A stretch of 64,000 bases of DNA from positions 8,859,001-8,923,000 of the forward strand of contig NC_017249.1 of NCBI RefSeq assembly GCF_000284375.1, read 5' to 3'. Source of the stretch: Bradyrhizobium japonicum USDA 6. GTDB lineage: Bacteria > Pseudomonadota > Alphaproteobacteria > Rhizobiales > Xanthobacteraceae. The notes below the pieces were generated by a model. That model saw only the letters and a program-made list of their open reading frames with translations. It had not been told where the DNA came from and did no database searches. Numbering within the stretch: the stretch's first letter is position 1; each line of letters begins with the position of its first letter. The position numbers and the translations under genes are program-made. Below are positions 19,505 to 27,513 of this stretch, one piece after another.

Positions 19505-20431
19505 ATGACGCAGGACGGTGAGCAAGAAGCAACGCCGCCCTGGGATGCGGCTCGGGTGAACCTCACATCGAACGAACTGGCCCCCGGCGTTTTCGCGGTC
19601 ATGCCTGACGACGTGTTCGAGAAAGACCACGTCGCCACCACGGCCGGCTTCGTGATCGGCGAACGCAGCGTACTCGTCGTCGAGTCAATGCTGAATGGCG
19701 ATCTCGCCTCGCAGCTTATCGGGCTCGTACGTCAGGTGACGTCGAAGCCGATCCGCTTCCTCGTCAACACCAGCTATCACGGTGACCATGCCTACGGGAA
19801 TTACCTGTTTCCCGACAGCACTGTCGTTATTCAGCATCCGGCGACCAAGCGCTACATGGAAGAAAGCTTCGAGGATGATCGCTGTTTCATGATCAGCCTC
19901 ATGGGCAAGGGGAAGGGTATTGAACGCGTGCAGGCGCGCGCGGCCGACATCACCGTCCCCGACATGATCAGCGTCGATCTTGGCAGCCGCGTCGTCGAGG
20001 TCCGTCACTTCGGGTTCGCGCAGACGCCAGGCGATTTGGTCATATGGGCGCCAGACGCGAAGGTGCTTTGGGTCGGCAACATGATCCAAGCACCGTCTCC
20101 GGCGCTTCCGTGGCTCCTCGAAGGGCGGCACAAGGAGACGATCACGACCCTTGCCCGCGTACGCGACTTCCTGCCGGAAGACGCAACCATCATTCCCGGC
20201 CACGGCCGGCCGATGCGTCCCGCTGACATCGAGTTTCCGCTTCGCTATCTTCGCGAGCTCGACAGCGCCGTGCGCACGGCGATAGCAGAAGGTCGATCGA
20301 TCGAGGCCACGCTCGAGGCGGTCGCCATGGCGCACTACGGCGAGTACAGCCTGTTCGATTGGGCGCACAACTCCGTCAACGTGCCCGCGGCCTTCCGCCA
20401 CCTGCAAGGGCCGGGCGGCGGATTGGCCTAG
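19505..20431 (+). CDS. MBL-fold protein with substituted metal ligands
   Basis: A 308-residue metallo-beta-lactamase-fold protein that starts at ATG 19505 behind AGGGAGGACCCATCCG. The motif-1 segment reads NTSYHGDHAYGN, so the first His of HxHxDH is Ser. The segment normally containing the third His reads GFAQTPGDL (His to Gln), and the bridging Asp segment reads WVGNMI (Asp to Asn). The final His remains (IPGHGRP). The same set of changes in a clean frame suggests a family trait rather than decay. Catalysis, if any, would use a modified site. Probably co-transcribed with the preceding hydrolase. Substrate unknown. Confidence 0.85.
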   Translation: MTQDGEQEATPPWDAARVNLTSNELAPGVFAVMPDDVFEKDHVATTAGFVIGERSVLVVESMLNGDLASQLIGLVRQVTSKPIRFLVNTSYHGDHAYGNYLFPDSTVVIQHPATKRYMEESFEDDRCFMISLMGKGKGIERVQARAADITVPDMISVDLGSRVVEVRHFGFAQTPGDLVIWAPDAKVLWVGNMIQAPSPALPWLLEGRHKETITTLARVRDFLPEDATIIPGHGRPMRPADIEFPLRYLRELDSAVRTAIAEGRSIEATLEAVAMAHYGEYSLFDWAHNSVNVPAAFRHLQGPGGGLA

Positions 20432-20661
20432 GGGAACACGCATCGGTGTCGACCGCGGGCCTGGAGCATCTCGTCGTGTTCGCGACCCATCGATCTAGCT
20501 GATATTACGTCAATTTTCTCTTGCATCGCCGCGAGAACGTCGATGCCGCCGACGTGTGAATGCAGCTGCGATCGAAGCGCTTGCTGTACAAGTCACCTCA
20601 TTGTCGGCTCGCAAGGCAACCCCTTTCGCTGATAGACACAGGGTCGGAGGCAGCTTTCGTC

Positions 20662-21119
20662 ATGGAGCAGTTCGACTCGCTCCGAGTCTTCCGGACCGCA
20701 AGGCGGAAAGCGACTGCGGATTGGTAAGTGCAAGGAAGTCTGCCCCCGTTGTGGTCTTCGCCCCTTGGGCGATCAATTTGCGGGAGCGACCCTTGGCGAA
20801 AGGGTTACAGGAAGGGGAAATCAAGCAGGAGCTGCAAAATGGCGGGCATCTGCGCAATGTCCTCATCATCACCAAGATGATTGAGGGTATGGCCGAGCAC
20901 CTGGCCTATGTTCGGCCGAGCTGGCGACGCGAATTCCTGCCGCTGCGAACCTGGGGCGACAAGGAAGATCGCACCTACAAGGATCTGGATCGGCTGCTCG
21001 TGCTTCTCCGTGACGACTTCGGCTATCGGGGCTTCATTGGGCTCTACATGGATGGTGATCCCGATCTCGTGCGCTACCGGGCGCTTTCGGAAAGCGAAGA
21101 GGCCGACGACAAGCCGTAA
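20662..21119 (+). pseudogene. Hypothetical protein, apparently frameshifted
   Basis: The C-terminal part (LRNVLIITKMIEGMAEHLAYV onward) reads as a real, charged soluble protein in frame 3 to the stop at 21119. An in-frame start exists at 20556, but its first 50 residues look non-coding. ATG 20662, with GGAGG 11 bases upstream, begins a more natural N-terminus (MEQFDSLRVFRTARRKATADW) that stops at once in frame 1. Adding one base near 20690-20705 would join the two into 152 residues. No family recognised. The evidence for the join is composition only. Confidence 0.45.
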
Positions 21120-21189
21120 AGCTCATATCTGACGGCGCCGCTGGCTCACTGCGTGGCTCGCGGTAACATCAGGACTCTCACCCGCAGAA

Positions 21190-21218
21190 AAAATGGCTCG
21201 CTTGATGCGAGCCATTTT
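21190..21218 (-). terminator. Rho-independent terminator-like hairpin, relic of tRNA flank
   Basis: Stem AAAATGGCTCGC / GCGAGCCATTTT (12 bp, loop TTGAT) with six T residues on the minus strand side. It closely resembles the terminator behind the tRNA-fMet gene at 23705-23733. Confidence 0.65.
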
Positions 21219-21259
21219 CTCATCGAGGACCGGTCAGGTTCGAACCTGGCTGCGGGATA
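21190..21259 (-). repeat. Degenerate copy of tRNA-fMet 3' end and terminator (att-like)
   Basis: The terminator-like hairpin is followed by GACCGGT, GGTTCGAACC and TGGCTGCGGGATA (21247-21259). The same order occurs at 23705-23774 (GAACCGGT, GTCCGAAC, then TGGTTGCGGGGATA, the 3' end of tRNA-fMet). The rest of the tRNA is absent here. This is what an integration at the tRNA 3' end would leave at the far side of the inserted DNA; a decayed second tRNA gene is the alternative. Confidence 0.5.
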
Positions 21260-21322
21260 CACCACCGACAATGCCGGGACGACGTCCTTCGGCGATTCCG
21301 GGCCGCCAGGGCGCGTCACACG

Positions 21323-22075
21323 TCAGCGAAGGCCGCCGGTGACGTGAAGTGTCTCGCCCGTGACGTAGGACGCTTCGTCCGAAGCGAAGAAGGCCACCGC
21401 GGCAGCGATCTCCTCGACCTTGCCGATGCGGCCAAGCGGGGTGGTGGATTCGATCCAGTTGCGCATGTCGCCCTCGTGCAGGCCGGCAGACACGACGCCT
21501 TCGGTGGCGATCATGCCCGGATTGACGGCGTTGACGCGGATCTTGCGCGGCGCGAGCTCCTTCGACAGCACGGAGGAGATCGCATCCACCGATGCCTTCG
21601 TCGCGGTGTAGACGGCGGTGTTCGCCGGCGCGATGGTCGACACGCCGGAGCTGATGTTGATGATGCTGCCCCCGTTGGGATTGAAGTGCTGCACCGCCTC
21701 CCCCGAGATCAAGAGAAGGCCGAGCACATTGAGGTCGAAATGCTTGTGAAAATGCTCAGGCGTGATGGCCTCGAGCGCCGCGAACTCGTAAATGCCCGCG
21801 TTGTTGACGAGGATGTCGATCGCACCGAACGCCTTCACGGTCTCCGCGACGACGCTTTTCACGTTTTTGGCATCGGCCAGGTTGCCGTGCACGGCGACAG
21901 CTTTGCCACCCTTGGCGATGATGGCGGCGACCACGCGGTCGGCGGCCTCTTTGCTGGCGCTGTAGTTGACGGCAACCGCCGCACCCTCGGCCGCGAGCCG
22001 GGCGGAGATTTCGGCACCAATGCCTTTGGATGCGCCGGTCACGAGCGCAACTTTGCCTTCGAGTCTCTTGGTCAT
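21323..22075 (-). CDS. SDR family oxidoreductase (3-oxoacyl-ACP-reductase-like)
   Basis: A 250-residue classical SDR. Cofactor site VTGASKGIGAE, NNAGIYE, catalytic Ser in INISSGVS, YTATK as the YxxxK motif, and C-terminal SYVTGETLHVTGG. ATG 22075 (behind GGAAG) is preferred to an upstream start that lies inside the operator. Divergent from an ArsR regulator with a strong 12-7-12 inverted repeat between the starts, so it is almost certainly ArsR-controlled. Substrate unknown; glucose/3-oxoacyl reductase-like sequence. Confidence 0.9.
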   Translation of the reverse strand: MTKRLEGKVALVTGASKGIGAEISARLAAEGAAVAVNYSASKEAADRVVAAIIAKGGKAVAVHGNLADAKNVKSVVAETVKAFGAIDILVNNAGIYEFAALEAITPEHFHKHFDLNVLGLLLISGEAVQHFNPNGGSIINISSGVSTIAPANTAVYTATKASVDAISSVLSKELAPRKIRVNAVNPGMIATEGVVSAGLHEGDMRNWIESTTPLGRIGKVEEIAAAVAFFASDEASYVTGETLHVTGGLR

Positions 22076-22109
22076 CGCATGTCTTCCGTTGTTTGGCGGG
22101 ATGCCGATA

Positions 22110-22140
22110 TTCAATAGTTCAATACTAGTGAACTATTGAA
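22110..22140. promoter_or_regulatory. ArsR-type operator, 12-7-12 inverted repeat
   Basis: Perfect inverted arms TTCAATAGTTCA and TGAACTATTGAA separated by ATACTAG, located between the divergent SDR (start 22075) and ArsR (start 22171) genes. The arms are of the A/T-rich type bound by ArsR/SmtB repressors and overlap where promoters for both genes would sit. Confidence 0.75.
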
Positions 22141-22170
22141 TGAGTTCAAGGGGCATGCTATATTTTGGGC

Positions 22171-22482
22171 ATGGTGCAGTTCGTTCACCCATCGCGGGAC
22201 GAGATTACACTCGCCGGGGTGCTTGGAGCTCTCGCGGATCCGATGCGGCTGCGCATCGTCAAAAGCCTGGCCGCGCAAAACGATTGCATGTCGTGCACCG
22301 AAGCCGCGCCTTGCCCTGACATGGCGAAGTCGACCCTGTCGAACCACTTTCGGATCCTGCGGGAAGCCGGCCTGATCCGGACGTCAAAGCAAGGCGTCCA
22401 GCACCGCAACATTTTGCGCGAAGAGGACATCAACGCGCGGTTTCCGAAACTGTTGAAAATGATCCTGAGCTATCCGGACTGA
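22171..22482 (+). CDS. ArsR family transcriptional repressor
   Basis: A 103-residue winged-helix protein. LGALADPMRLRIVKSLA leads into the recognition helix KSTLSNHFRILREAGLI and the wing RTSKQGVQHRNILRE. ATG 22171 is used; a TTG two codons upstream is possible. It contains a cysteine-rich loop NDCMSCTEAAPCPD just before the DNA-binding helix, which could bind metal or sense thiol-reactive agents; this is inference. Divergent from the SDR gene with an obvious palindromic operator between them, so it likely represses both. Confidence 0.9.
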   Translation: MVQFVHPSRDEITLAGVLGALADPMRLRIVKSLAAQNDCMSCTEAAPCPDMAKSTLSNHFRILREAGLIRTSKQGVQHRNILREEDINARFPKLLKMILSYPD

Positions 22483-22550
22483 GGGCATTCGCGCGCGACA
22501 GATTTGTGGAGCGCGCAAGGGATCGGCTGATGTTGCCACCCGGCGTATCC

Positions 22551-22570
22551 CAAAACAAAAATGGCCCGCG
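22551..22570. repeat. 20-bp exact repeat of tRNA-fMet terminator flank
   Basis: The 20 bases caaaacaaaaatggcccgcg occur here and again at 23698-23717, where they form the left arm of the tRNA-fMet terminator. The two copies bracket the PhzF-like gene. Here the complementary arm is missing, so no hairpin forms. Confidence 0.6.
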
Positions 22571-22647
22571 CTTCCGTCCCGACGCCGTGTGCTGCCCGGC
22601 GTTCGCGCCATGATCGATTTTCCGGCGACAGTGCTGAACGCCCGGGT

Positions 22648-23556
22648 CTAGCGCGCCGTCTCTGCGCCGACCTGCCAAGGCTGCAAGACATGTTGCTCCG
22701 CGCGCGTGACGGAGCCTCCAAGCAGGCAACCCACAGGCCTGCTGTCGGCGAAGCCGAGCCGCACCCGGATCTCGGACAACGCCCCCATCGCCCGGCCCTG
22801 CATGATGGTGATCGGCGCGCTGTTGCGCTCGACCAGGCCGTTCCTGAGCAGTCCGAACGCGAGCGCCGCGGCGGCAATGCCGGTGGCAGCATCTTCCGGG
22901 TAGCCTGATGACTTCGGAAACTGCCGCGCCTCGAAGCGCCGTTCGCCCTGATGGTCCACGGCGTAGGGATAAAGACCGGTGGACCCGATCCGCCCGCAAC
23001 ACGCCTCGATCTGCGCCGGGTCCGGCACCAGCTCATTGAGTTCGCGGACGCCCTTGATCGGGATCAGCGTCTTCACCCGCGACGTGACGGCGTTCTGCAC
23101 CGGCATATCAAGCAGATCGCGGCGCGACAGCTTGAGCGTCGACAGAACGTCCTCCTCTTCGGCACGCGAGAGATCAACGACCTTGCCGACAGGCTGGCTG
23201 ATCTCGACGGACGGTTCGCCCGAGTCCACACGATCGACATAGCCCGTCACCGACCCGCTGCGCGTCTCGACGCGGACCTGTTCGCCCGGCAGGCGCCCCT
23301 TGGTCGCGAGGACCCAGAGCGCGCCGATGGTCGCGTGACCGCACATCTCCATCTCGTGCCGCGGAACCCAGAACCGGAAGGCATAGTCGGCGTCGCCGCT
23401 GGGAGCCGGCAGGACGAAGCCCGACTCATGCCCGAAGTGCCGGGCCACCGATTGCATCCCCTCAGCAGTCAGGTTCGATGCATCGATGACAATTGGACAT
23501 GGGTTGCCGCCGCGCCCCGTGTGGGTGAACACGTTGACAAGCTCGACCTCGGTCAT
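22648..23556 (-). CDS. PhzF family phenazine biosynthesis-like isomerase
   Basis: A 302-residue PhzF-fold protein. It shows the family hallmarks NVFTHTGRGGNPCPIV, the catalytic glutamate in FGHESGFVLP, MEMCGHATIGALWVL and, in the second half, YPEDAATGIAAAALAFGLL. ATG 23556 is chosen; the upstream in-frame extension runs through the tRNA terminator. Most PhzF homologs are isomerases or epimerases of small amino-acid-like substrates, and no other phenazine gene is near. The gene is bracketed by copies of a 20-bp tRNA-flank repeat, so it may have arrived by insertion next to the tRNA. Confidence 0.88.
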   Translation of the reverse strand: MTEVELVNVFTHTGRGGNPCPIVIDASNLTAEGMQSVARHFGHESGFVLPAPSGDADYAFRFWVPRHEMEMCGHATIGALWVLATKGRLPGEQVRVETRSGSVTGYVDRVDSGEPSVEISQPVGKVVDLSRAEEEDVLSTLKLSRRDLLDMPVQNAVTSRVKTLIPIKGVRELNELVPDPAQIEACCGRIGSTGLYPYAVDHQGERRFEARQFPKSSGYPEDAATGIAAAALAFGLLRNGLVERNSAPITIMQGRAMGALSEIRVRLGFADSRPVGCLLGGSVTRAEQHVLQPWQVGAETAR

Positions 23557-23704
23557 CGGATAGCTCACTTCATGGAAGGCAGGATGGTGAAGGCGCGACG
23601 GCGGCGACGACGGCGATGGTATAGTTATTGGGGTGACATCTGAGAGAGCCGATTTGGCCGAGGGGCTCTGCGCGACTGAGGCGGCTCCCGCAGGTCGCAA
23701 AACA

Positions 23705-23733
23705 AAAATGGCCCGCGTGATGCGGGCCATTTT
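23705..23733 (-). terminator. Rho-independent terminator of tRNA-fMet
   Basis: Stem AAAATGGCCCGC / GCGGGCCATTTT, loop GTGAT, followed on the minus strand by a T-rich stretch. It lies 28 bases beyond the tRNA 3' end. Confidence 0.8.
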
Positions 23734-23760
23734 CGTATCGGAACCGGTAAAGTCCGAACT

Positions 23761-23837
<77 letters not shown>

Positions 23838-23914
23838 TTAAACCGTTGCGCGCCTTCGCCGAAATGCCGGGGACGATAAATGAGGGCCGGCGCTATTCGC
23901 GTGGCTTGCTCTCG

Positions 23915-24022
23915 CGTCCCAAAGGCTTCCTTGGAAGGCAACCCCGGGGCAAAGCCCCTCGGGTGCAAGGCGTATGTACCAACCCGGGCTGCCTTTGGAA
24001 AGGGCCGCGGGGACGTTTTTTT
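23915..24022 (+). ncRNA. Candidate structured small RNA or leader with intrinsic terminator
   Basis: Outer arms CGTCCC (23915-23920) and GGGACG (24010-24015) close a long structure immediately followed by seven T residues (24016-24022). Inside, AAAGGC (23921-23926) can pair with GCCTTT (23991-23996), and GGGGCAAAGCCCC (23946-23958) forms a tight hairpin. No convincing ORF covers it. It sits between the divergent tRNA-fMet and the aldehyde dehydrogenase gene, 127 bases before that start. It could be a stand-alone sRNA or a 5' leader that attenuates the downstream gene. I do not recognise an RNA family. The remaining bases to 24149 hold only a short GGGCC hairpin near 24043-24059. Confidence 0.4.
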
Positions 24023-24149
24023 CGACTTTATGACAGTGAGTTGGGCCGATTTCCGGCCCGTTTGGTGCGCTCTTGCCAGAAGTTCCACAAAGGGCCAGCT
24101 TGCGGGCAACAAAACCGGGGGCAAACGTCGTTTTCAGGGGAGACCACCC

Positions 24150-25607
24150 ATGGACCACACCTTGGACCGACCCTCGGACCAACCCTTGGCGAGCGCGCCA
24201 CTCCCGGCGCTGAAGGATGCCTTCGAGGCCATGGTTGCGCGGGCGCGCGCCGAGCCTGCACCTGACCTGGCCGAGCGGCTCGACCGGCTGGCGCGGCTGC
24301 GTGCCGTGGTCGCGGACAATGAAGAGCGTTTCCGGCAAGCGATCTCGGCCGATTTCGGCCACCGCTCGGCCGTCGAGACCACCATCGCCGAGACGATGCT
24401 GGTGTTCTCCGAGATCCGGCATGCGACCAAGCATTTGAAGAGCTGGATGGCGCCGCAGCGCGTGGCCACCGCGCTGCAATTCCTGCCCGCACGCAACCGG
24501 CTGATCCCGCAGCCGCTCGGCGTCGTCGGCATCATCGCGCCCTGGAATTATCCGCTCCAGCTCACGCTTGCGCCCGCGATCGGCGCGCTCGCCGCTGGCA
24601 ACCGCGTCATCATCAAGCCGAGCGAGCTGTCGCCACACTTCTCAGTGCTGCTGAAGGAGACGGTGGCCGCGAAATTCGATGCCACCGAGCTATTGGTGAC
24701 AGGCGTCGAGGACGACATCGCAAAAGCCTTCGCACACCTCCCCTTCGACCATCTCGTCTTCACCGGCTCGACTCGGGTCGGGCGGCTGGTCGCGGAGGCC
24801 GCCGGGCGCAATCTCACGCCCGTGACGCTCGAGCTCGGCGGCAAGTCGCCTGTTATCATCGACGCCTCCGCCGATCTCGAGGAGGCGGCCGAGCGCATCG
24901 CCTACGGAAAGCTGCTCAATGCCGGGCAGACCTGCATCGCGCCGGACTATGTGCTGGTGCCCGAGCGCTCGTTGCAGGCCTTCGCCGAAAAAGTGCGCGC
25001 GCAGATGCGGCGCATGTTCGGCACCGATCCCGCCAACAAGGACTACACCTCCGTCATCTCCGACCGGCACTATGCGCGGCTGGAAAATCTCGTCGCGGAT
25101 GCCGCCCGGCGCGGCGCAAAGATCCTGCAACCGGCGAAGGCGGACGATCCGAACTGGAAAGCACACCGCAAATTCCCGCCGACGCTGATCATGGGCGCGA
25201 CCGAGGCGATGGCGGTGATGCAGGAGGAGATTTTCGGCCCCGTTTTGCCGGTGCTGGGCTATCGCGATCCGGCGGAGGCGATCGCCTTCGTCAACGCCCG
25301 CGACCGGCCGCTGGCGCTCTACTGGTTCGGCAAAGATCGCGCCGCCCGCGACGAGGTGCTGTCGCGCACGATCTCCGGCGGCGTCACCGTCAACGACTGC
25401 CTGTTCCACTTCGCGCAAGCCAACCAGCCGATGGGCGGCGTCGGCGCGTCCGGCACCGGCGCCTATCACGGCGAATGGGGTTTTCGCACGTTCAGCAAGC
25501 TGAAGCCGGTGTTTTATCGCTCCAAGTTCAACCGCCTCGCCGACCTCTATCCGCCCTATGGCGGCAAGATCGCGCGGCTGGAGAAGTTGATGCGGTTCAT
25601 GTCGTAG
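24150..25607 (+). CDS. Coniferyl-aldehyde-type aldehyde dehydrogenase
   Basis: A 485-residue NAD(P)-dependent aldehyde dehydrogenase. It has the signature LGVVGIIAPWNYPLQLTLAP, catalytic glutamate in LELGGKSP (~residue 228), catalytic cysteine in NAGQTCIAPDY (~264), and the C-terminal YHGEWGFRTFSKLKPV segment typical of coniferyl aldehyde dehydrogenases. ATG 24150 lies behind AGGGGAGACC; the frame stays open upstream but through the structured RNA candidate. It oxidises an aromatic or fatty aldehyde to the acid in the cytoplasm. A GMC oxidoreductase follows on the same strand 113 bases later, which could supply the aldehyde. Confidence 0.9.
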   Translation: MDHTLDRPSDQPLASAPLPALKDAFEAMVARARAEPAPDLAERLDRLARLRAVVADNEERFRQAISADFGHRSAVETTIAETMLVFSEIRHATKHLKSWMAPQRVATALQFLPARNRLIPQPLGVVGIIAPWNYPLQLTLAPAIGALAAGNRVIIKPSELSPHFSVLLKETVAAKFDATELLVTGVEDDIAKAFAHLPFDHLVFTGSTRVGRLVAEAAGRNLTPVTLELGGKSPVIIDASADLEEAAERIAYGKLLNAGQTCIAPDYVLVPERSLQAFAEKVRAQMRRMFGTDPANKDYTSVISDRHYARLENLVADAARRGAKILQPAKADDPNWKAHRKFPPTLIMGATEAMAVMQEEIFGPVLPVLGYRDPAEAIAFVNARDRPLALYWFGKDRAARDEVLSRTISGGVTVNDCLFHFAQANQPMGGVGASGTGAYHGEWGFRTFSKLKPVFYRSKFNRLADLYPPYGGKIARLEKLMRFMS

Positions 25608-25613
25608 CTTTCA

Positions 25614-25691
25614 GTCATTGCGCGCGAAGCGAAGCAATCCAGACTGTCTCCGCGGCGAGATTCTGGATTGCTTCGCTACGCTCGCAATGAC
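25614..25691. repeat. Palindromic intergenic repeat family A, copy 1
   Basis: About 78 bases that begin GTCATTGCG and end CGCAATGAC; inner arms GCGAAGCAATCCAGA and TCTGGATTGCTTCGC pair. Other copies are at 35431, 41192 and 45820. Lies between the aldehyde dehydrogenase and GMC genes. Confidence 0.85.
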
Positions 25692-25720
25692 GAGAAGAAA
25701 ATGCAGAGGGGGAAACATCA

Positions 25721-27319
25721 GTGACTGACACATTCGACTTCGTCGTTGTGGGCGCGGGCTCCGGCGGCTGCACGGTGGCCGGGCGGCTGTCGGAGGATGC
25801 GGCGACATCCGTGGCGCTGCTCGATGCCGGCGGACGGAACGACAATTGGCGGATCACCACGCCATTCGGGCTCGCTTTGCCGTACAGCGCGGCCAACTGG
25901 GCCTTCGATACCGTGCCGCAGAAGGGATTGAACGGCCGCATCGGCTATCAACCGCGCGGCAAAGGCCTCGGCGGCTCCTCGGCGATCAACGCCATGGTCT
26001 ACATCCGCGGCCACAAATCGGACTACGACCACTGGGCCTCGCTCGGCAATGCCGGCTGGTCGTACGCCGACGTGCTGCCCTATTTCAAACGCTCGGAGAA
26101 CAATTCCGATTTCGACGGCGAGTATCACGGCAAGGGCGGCCCGCTGCATGTCAACAGACTGCGCTCGGACAATCCGATCCATGACGTCTTCCACCAGGCC
26201 GCGCGCGAAGCGCAGTTCCGCATCCGCGAGGACTTCAATGGTGAGGACCAAGAAGGGCTCGGCAGCTACCAGGTGACGCAGCGCCGTGGCGAGCGCTGGA
26301 GCGCGGCGCGCGCCTATCTGCAGCCCCACATGGACAAGCGCGCGAAGCTGCGCGTCGAGACGGGGGCGCAGGCCACGAAAATCCTGTTCGAGGGCGGGCG
26401 CGCGGTCGGCATCGAATATGTGCAGGGCAAGCAGACCAAGCAGCTGCGTGCCCGCCGCGAGGTGATCCTCGCCGGCGGCGCCTTCCAGTCGCCGCAGCTA
26501 TTGATGCTGTCGGGCATCGGCGACGGCGAGGCGCTTCGTACGCACGGCCTCGGCGTCACGCATCATCTGCCGGGCGTCGGGCGCAATTTGCAGGACCATC
26601 CGGATTTCGTGTTCGTCTATGCTTCCGACTATCCGCACTTCGTTCACGCGTCACTGGGACGGCTGCCATCCCTGCTCCGCGCGATCCAGCGATACCGCAG
26701 GGAGCGACGCGGCCTGATGACCACCAATTTCGCGGAGTGTGGCGGCTTTCTGAAGACCAGCCCCGACCTCGATGTGCCGGACATCCAGCTGCACTTCGTC
26801 ATCGCGATGCTCGACGACCACGGCCGCAAGAAGCACAAGGAGGCGGGCTTCTCGTGCCATGTCTGCCTGCTCAGACCAAAGAGCCGCGGCAGCGTATGGC
26901 TGAAAAGCGCCGATCCGCTCGCTGCCCCCATGATCGATCCGAACTTTCTGGGCGAGGCGGAAGATCTCGAGTCGATGGTCGCGGGCTTCAAGACCACGCG
27001 GCGGCTGATGGAGACGCCCGCGCTGCGCGCGTTGCAGAAGAAGGACATGTTCACGTCGGATGTGAGAACGGACGACGACATCCGCGCCATCCTGCGCAAT
27101 CGCGTCGACACCGTCTATCACCCCGTCGGCACCTGCAAGATGGGCACCGATGCGATGGCCGTGGTCGATCCGAAGCTGAAGGTGCACGGCATCGAAGGCT
27201 TGCGCGTCGTCGACGCCTCGATCATGCCGACGCTGATCGGCGGCAACACCAACGCGCCGACGATCATGATCGGGGAGAAGGCGGCGGATATGATCGGTGC
27301 GGAGATGCGGGCGAACTAA
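25721..27319 (+). CDS. GMC family FAD-dependent oxidoreductase (choline/alcohol dehydrogenase type)
   Basis: A 532-residue flavoprotein that starts at GTG 25721 behind AGAGGGGGAAACATCA. The N-terminal dinucleotide-binding motif is FVVVGAGSGGCTVAGRLSE, the GMC signature GKGLGGSSAINAMVYIRG follows, and the C-terminal active-site part reads YHPVGTCKMG and GNTNAPTIMIGEKAADMI. Such enzymes oxidise primary alcohols to aldehydes. No signal peptide or membrane anchor. Together with the preceding aldehyde dehydrogenase it could take an alcohol to an acid; this pairing is inference from position. Confidence 0.92.
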   Translation: MTDTFDFVVVGAGSGGCTVAGRLSEDAATSVALLDAGGRNDNWRITTPFGLALPYSAANWAFDTVPQKGLNGRIGYQPRGKGLGGSSAINAMVYIRGHKSDYDHWASLGNAGWSYADVLPYFKRSENNSDFDGEYHGKGGPLHVNRLRSDNPIHDVFHQAAREAQFRIREDFNGEDQEGLGSYQVTQRRGERWSAARAYLQPHMDKRAKLRVETGAQATKILFEGGRAVGIEYVQGKQTKQLRARREVILAGGAFQSPQLLMLSGIGDGEALRTHGLGVTHHLPGVGRNLQDHPDFVFVYASDYPHFVHASLGRLPSLLRAIQRYRRERRGLMTTNFAECGGFLKTSPDLDVPDIQLHFVIAMLDDHGRKKHKEAGFSCHVCLLRPKSRGSVWLKSADPLAAPMIDPNFLGEAEDLESMVAGFKTTRRLMETPALRALQKKDMFTSDVRTDDDIRAILRNRVDTVYHPVGTCKMGTDAMAVVDPKLKVHGIEGLRVVDASIMPTLIGGNTNAPTIMIGEKAADMIGAEMRAN

Positions 27320-27419
27320 AGCATGATCCGGAAAAGTGCGCAGCGGTTTTCCGAAAAGATCATGCTCAAACAACAACCTAAAGCGCGATGACGATTCGTC
27401 CCAATCTCATCGCGCTTTA
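27320..27419. repeat. Palindromic intergenic repeat family B, copy 1 (two hairpins)
   Basis: First hairpin GCATGATC...GATCATGC (27320-27364) with GGAAAAG / CTTTTCG-type inner arms, second TAAAGCGCGATGA...TCATCGCGCTTTA (27378-27419). Related copies at 30998, 36161 and 52884. Confidence 0.8.
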
Positions 27420-27513
27420 GCGAACGGACTTTTCGAGCGACAACAGGCCGGGATAGACTGCTGATCCAGCCCGGAGACATCGATGCGCGCCGTAGCCCTG
27501 GAGCTTGCCTGAC

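Noticed and set aside
21323..23556. A mobile element with its own integrase between the tRNA flank repeats
   Set aside because: No integrase, transposase or excisionase is encoded there; only the repeats suggest insertion.
23880..24149. N-terminal extension of the aldehyde dehydrogenase
   Set aside because: The frame is open upstream, but the residues do not resemble the family and the DNA forms a terminator-like structure; ATG 24150 has a good ribosome site.
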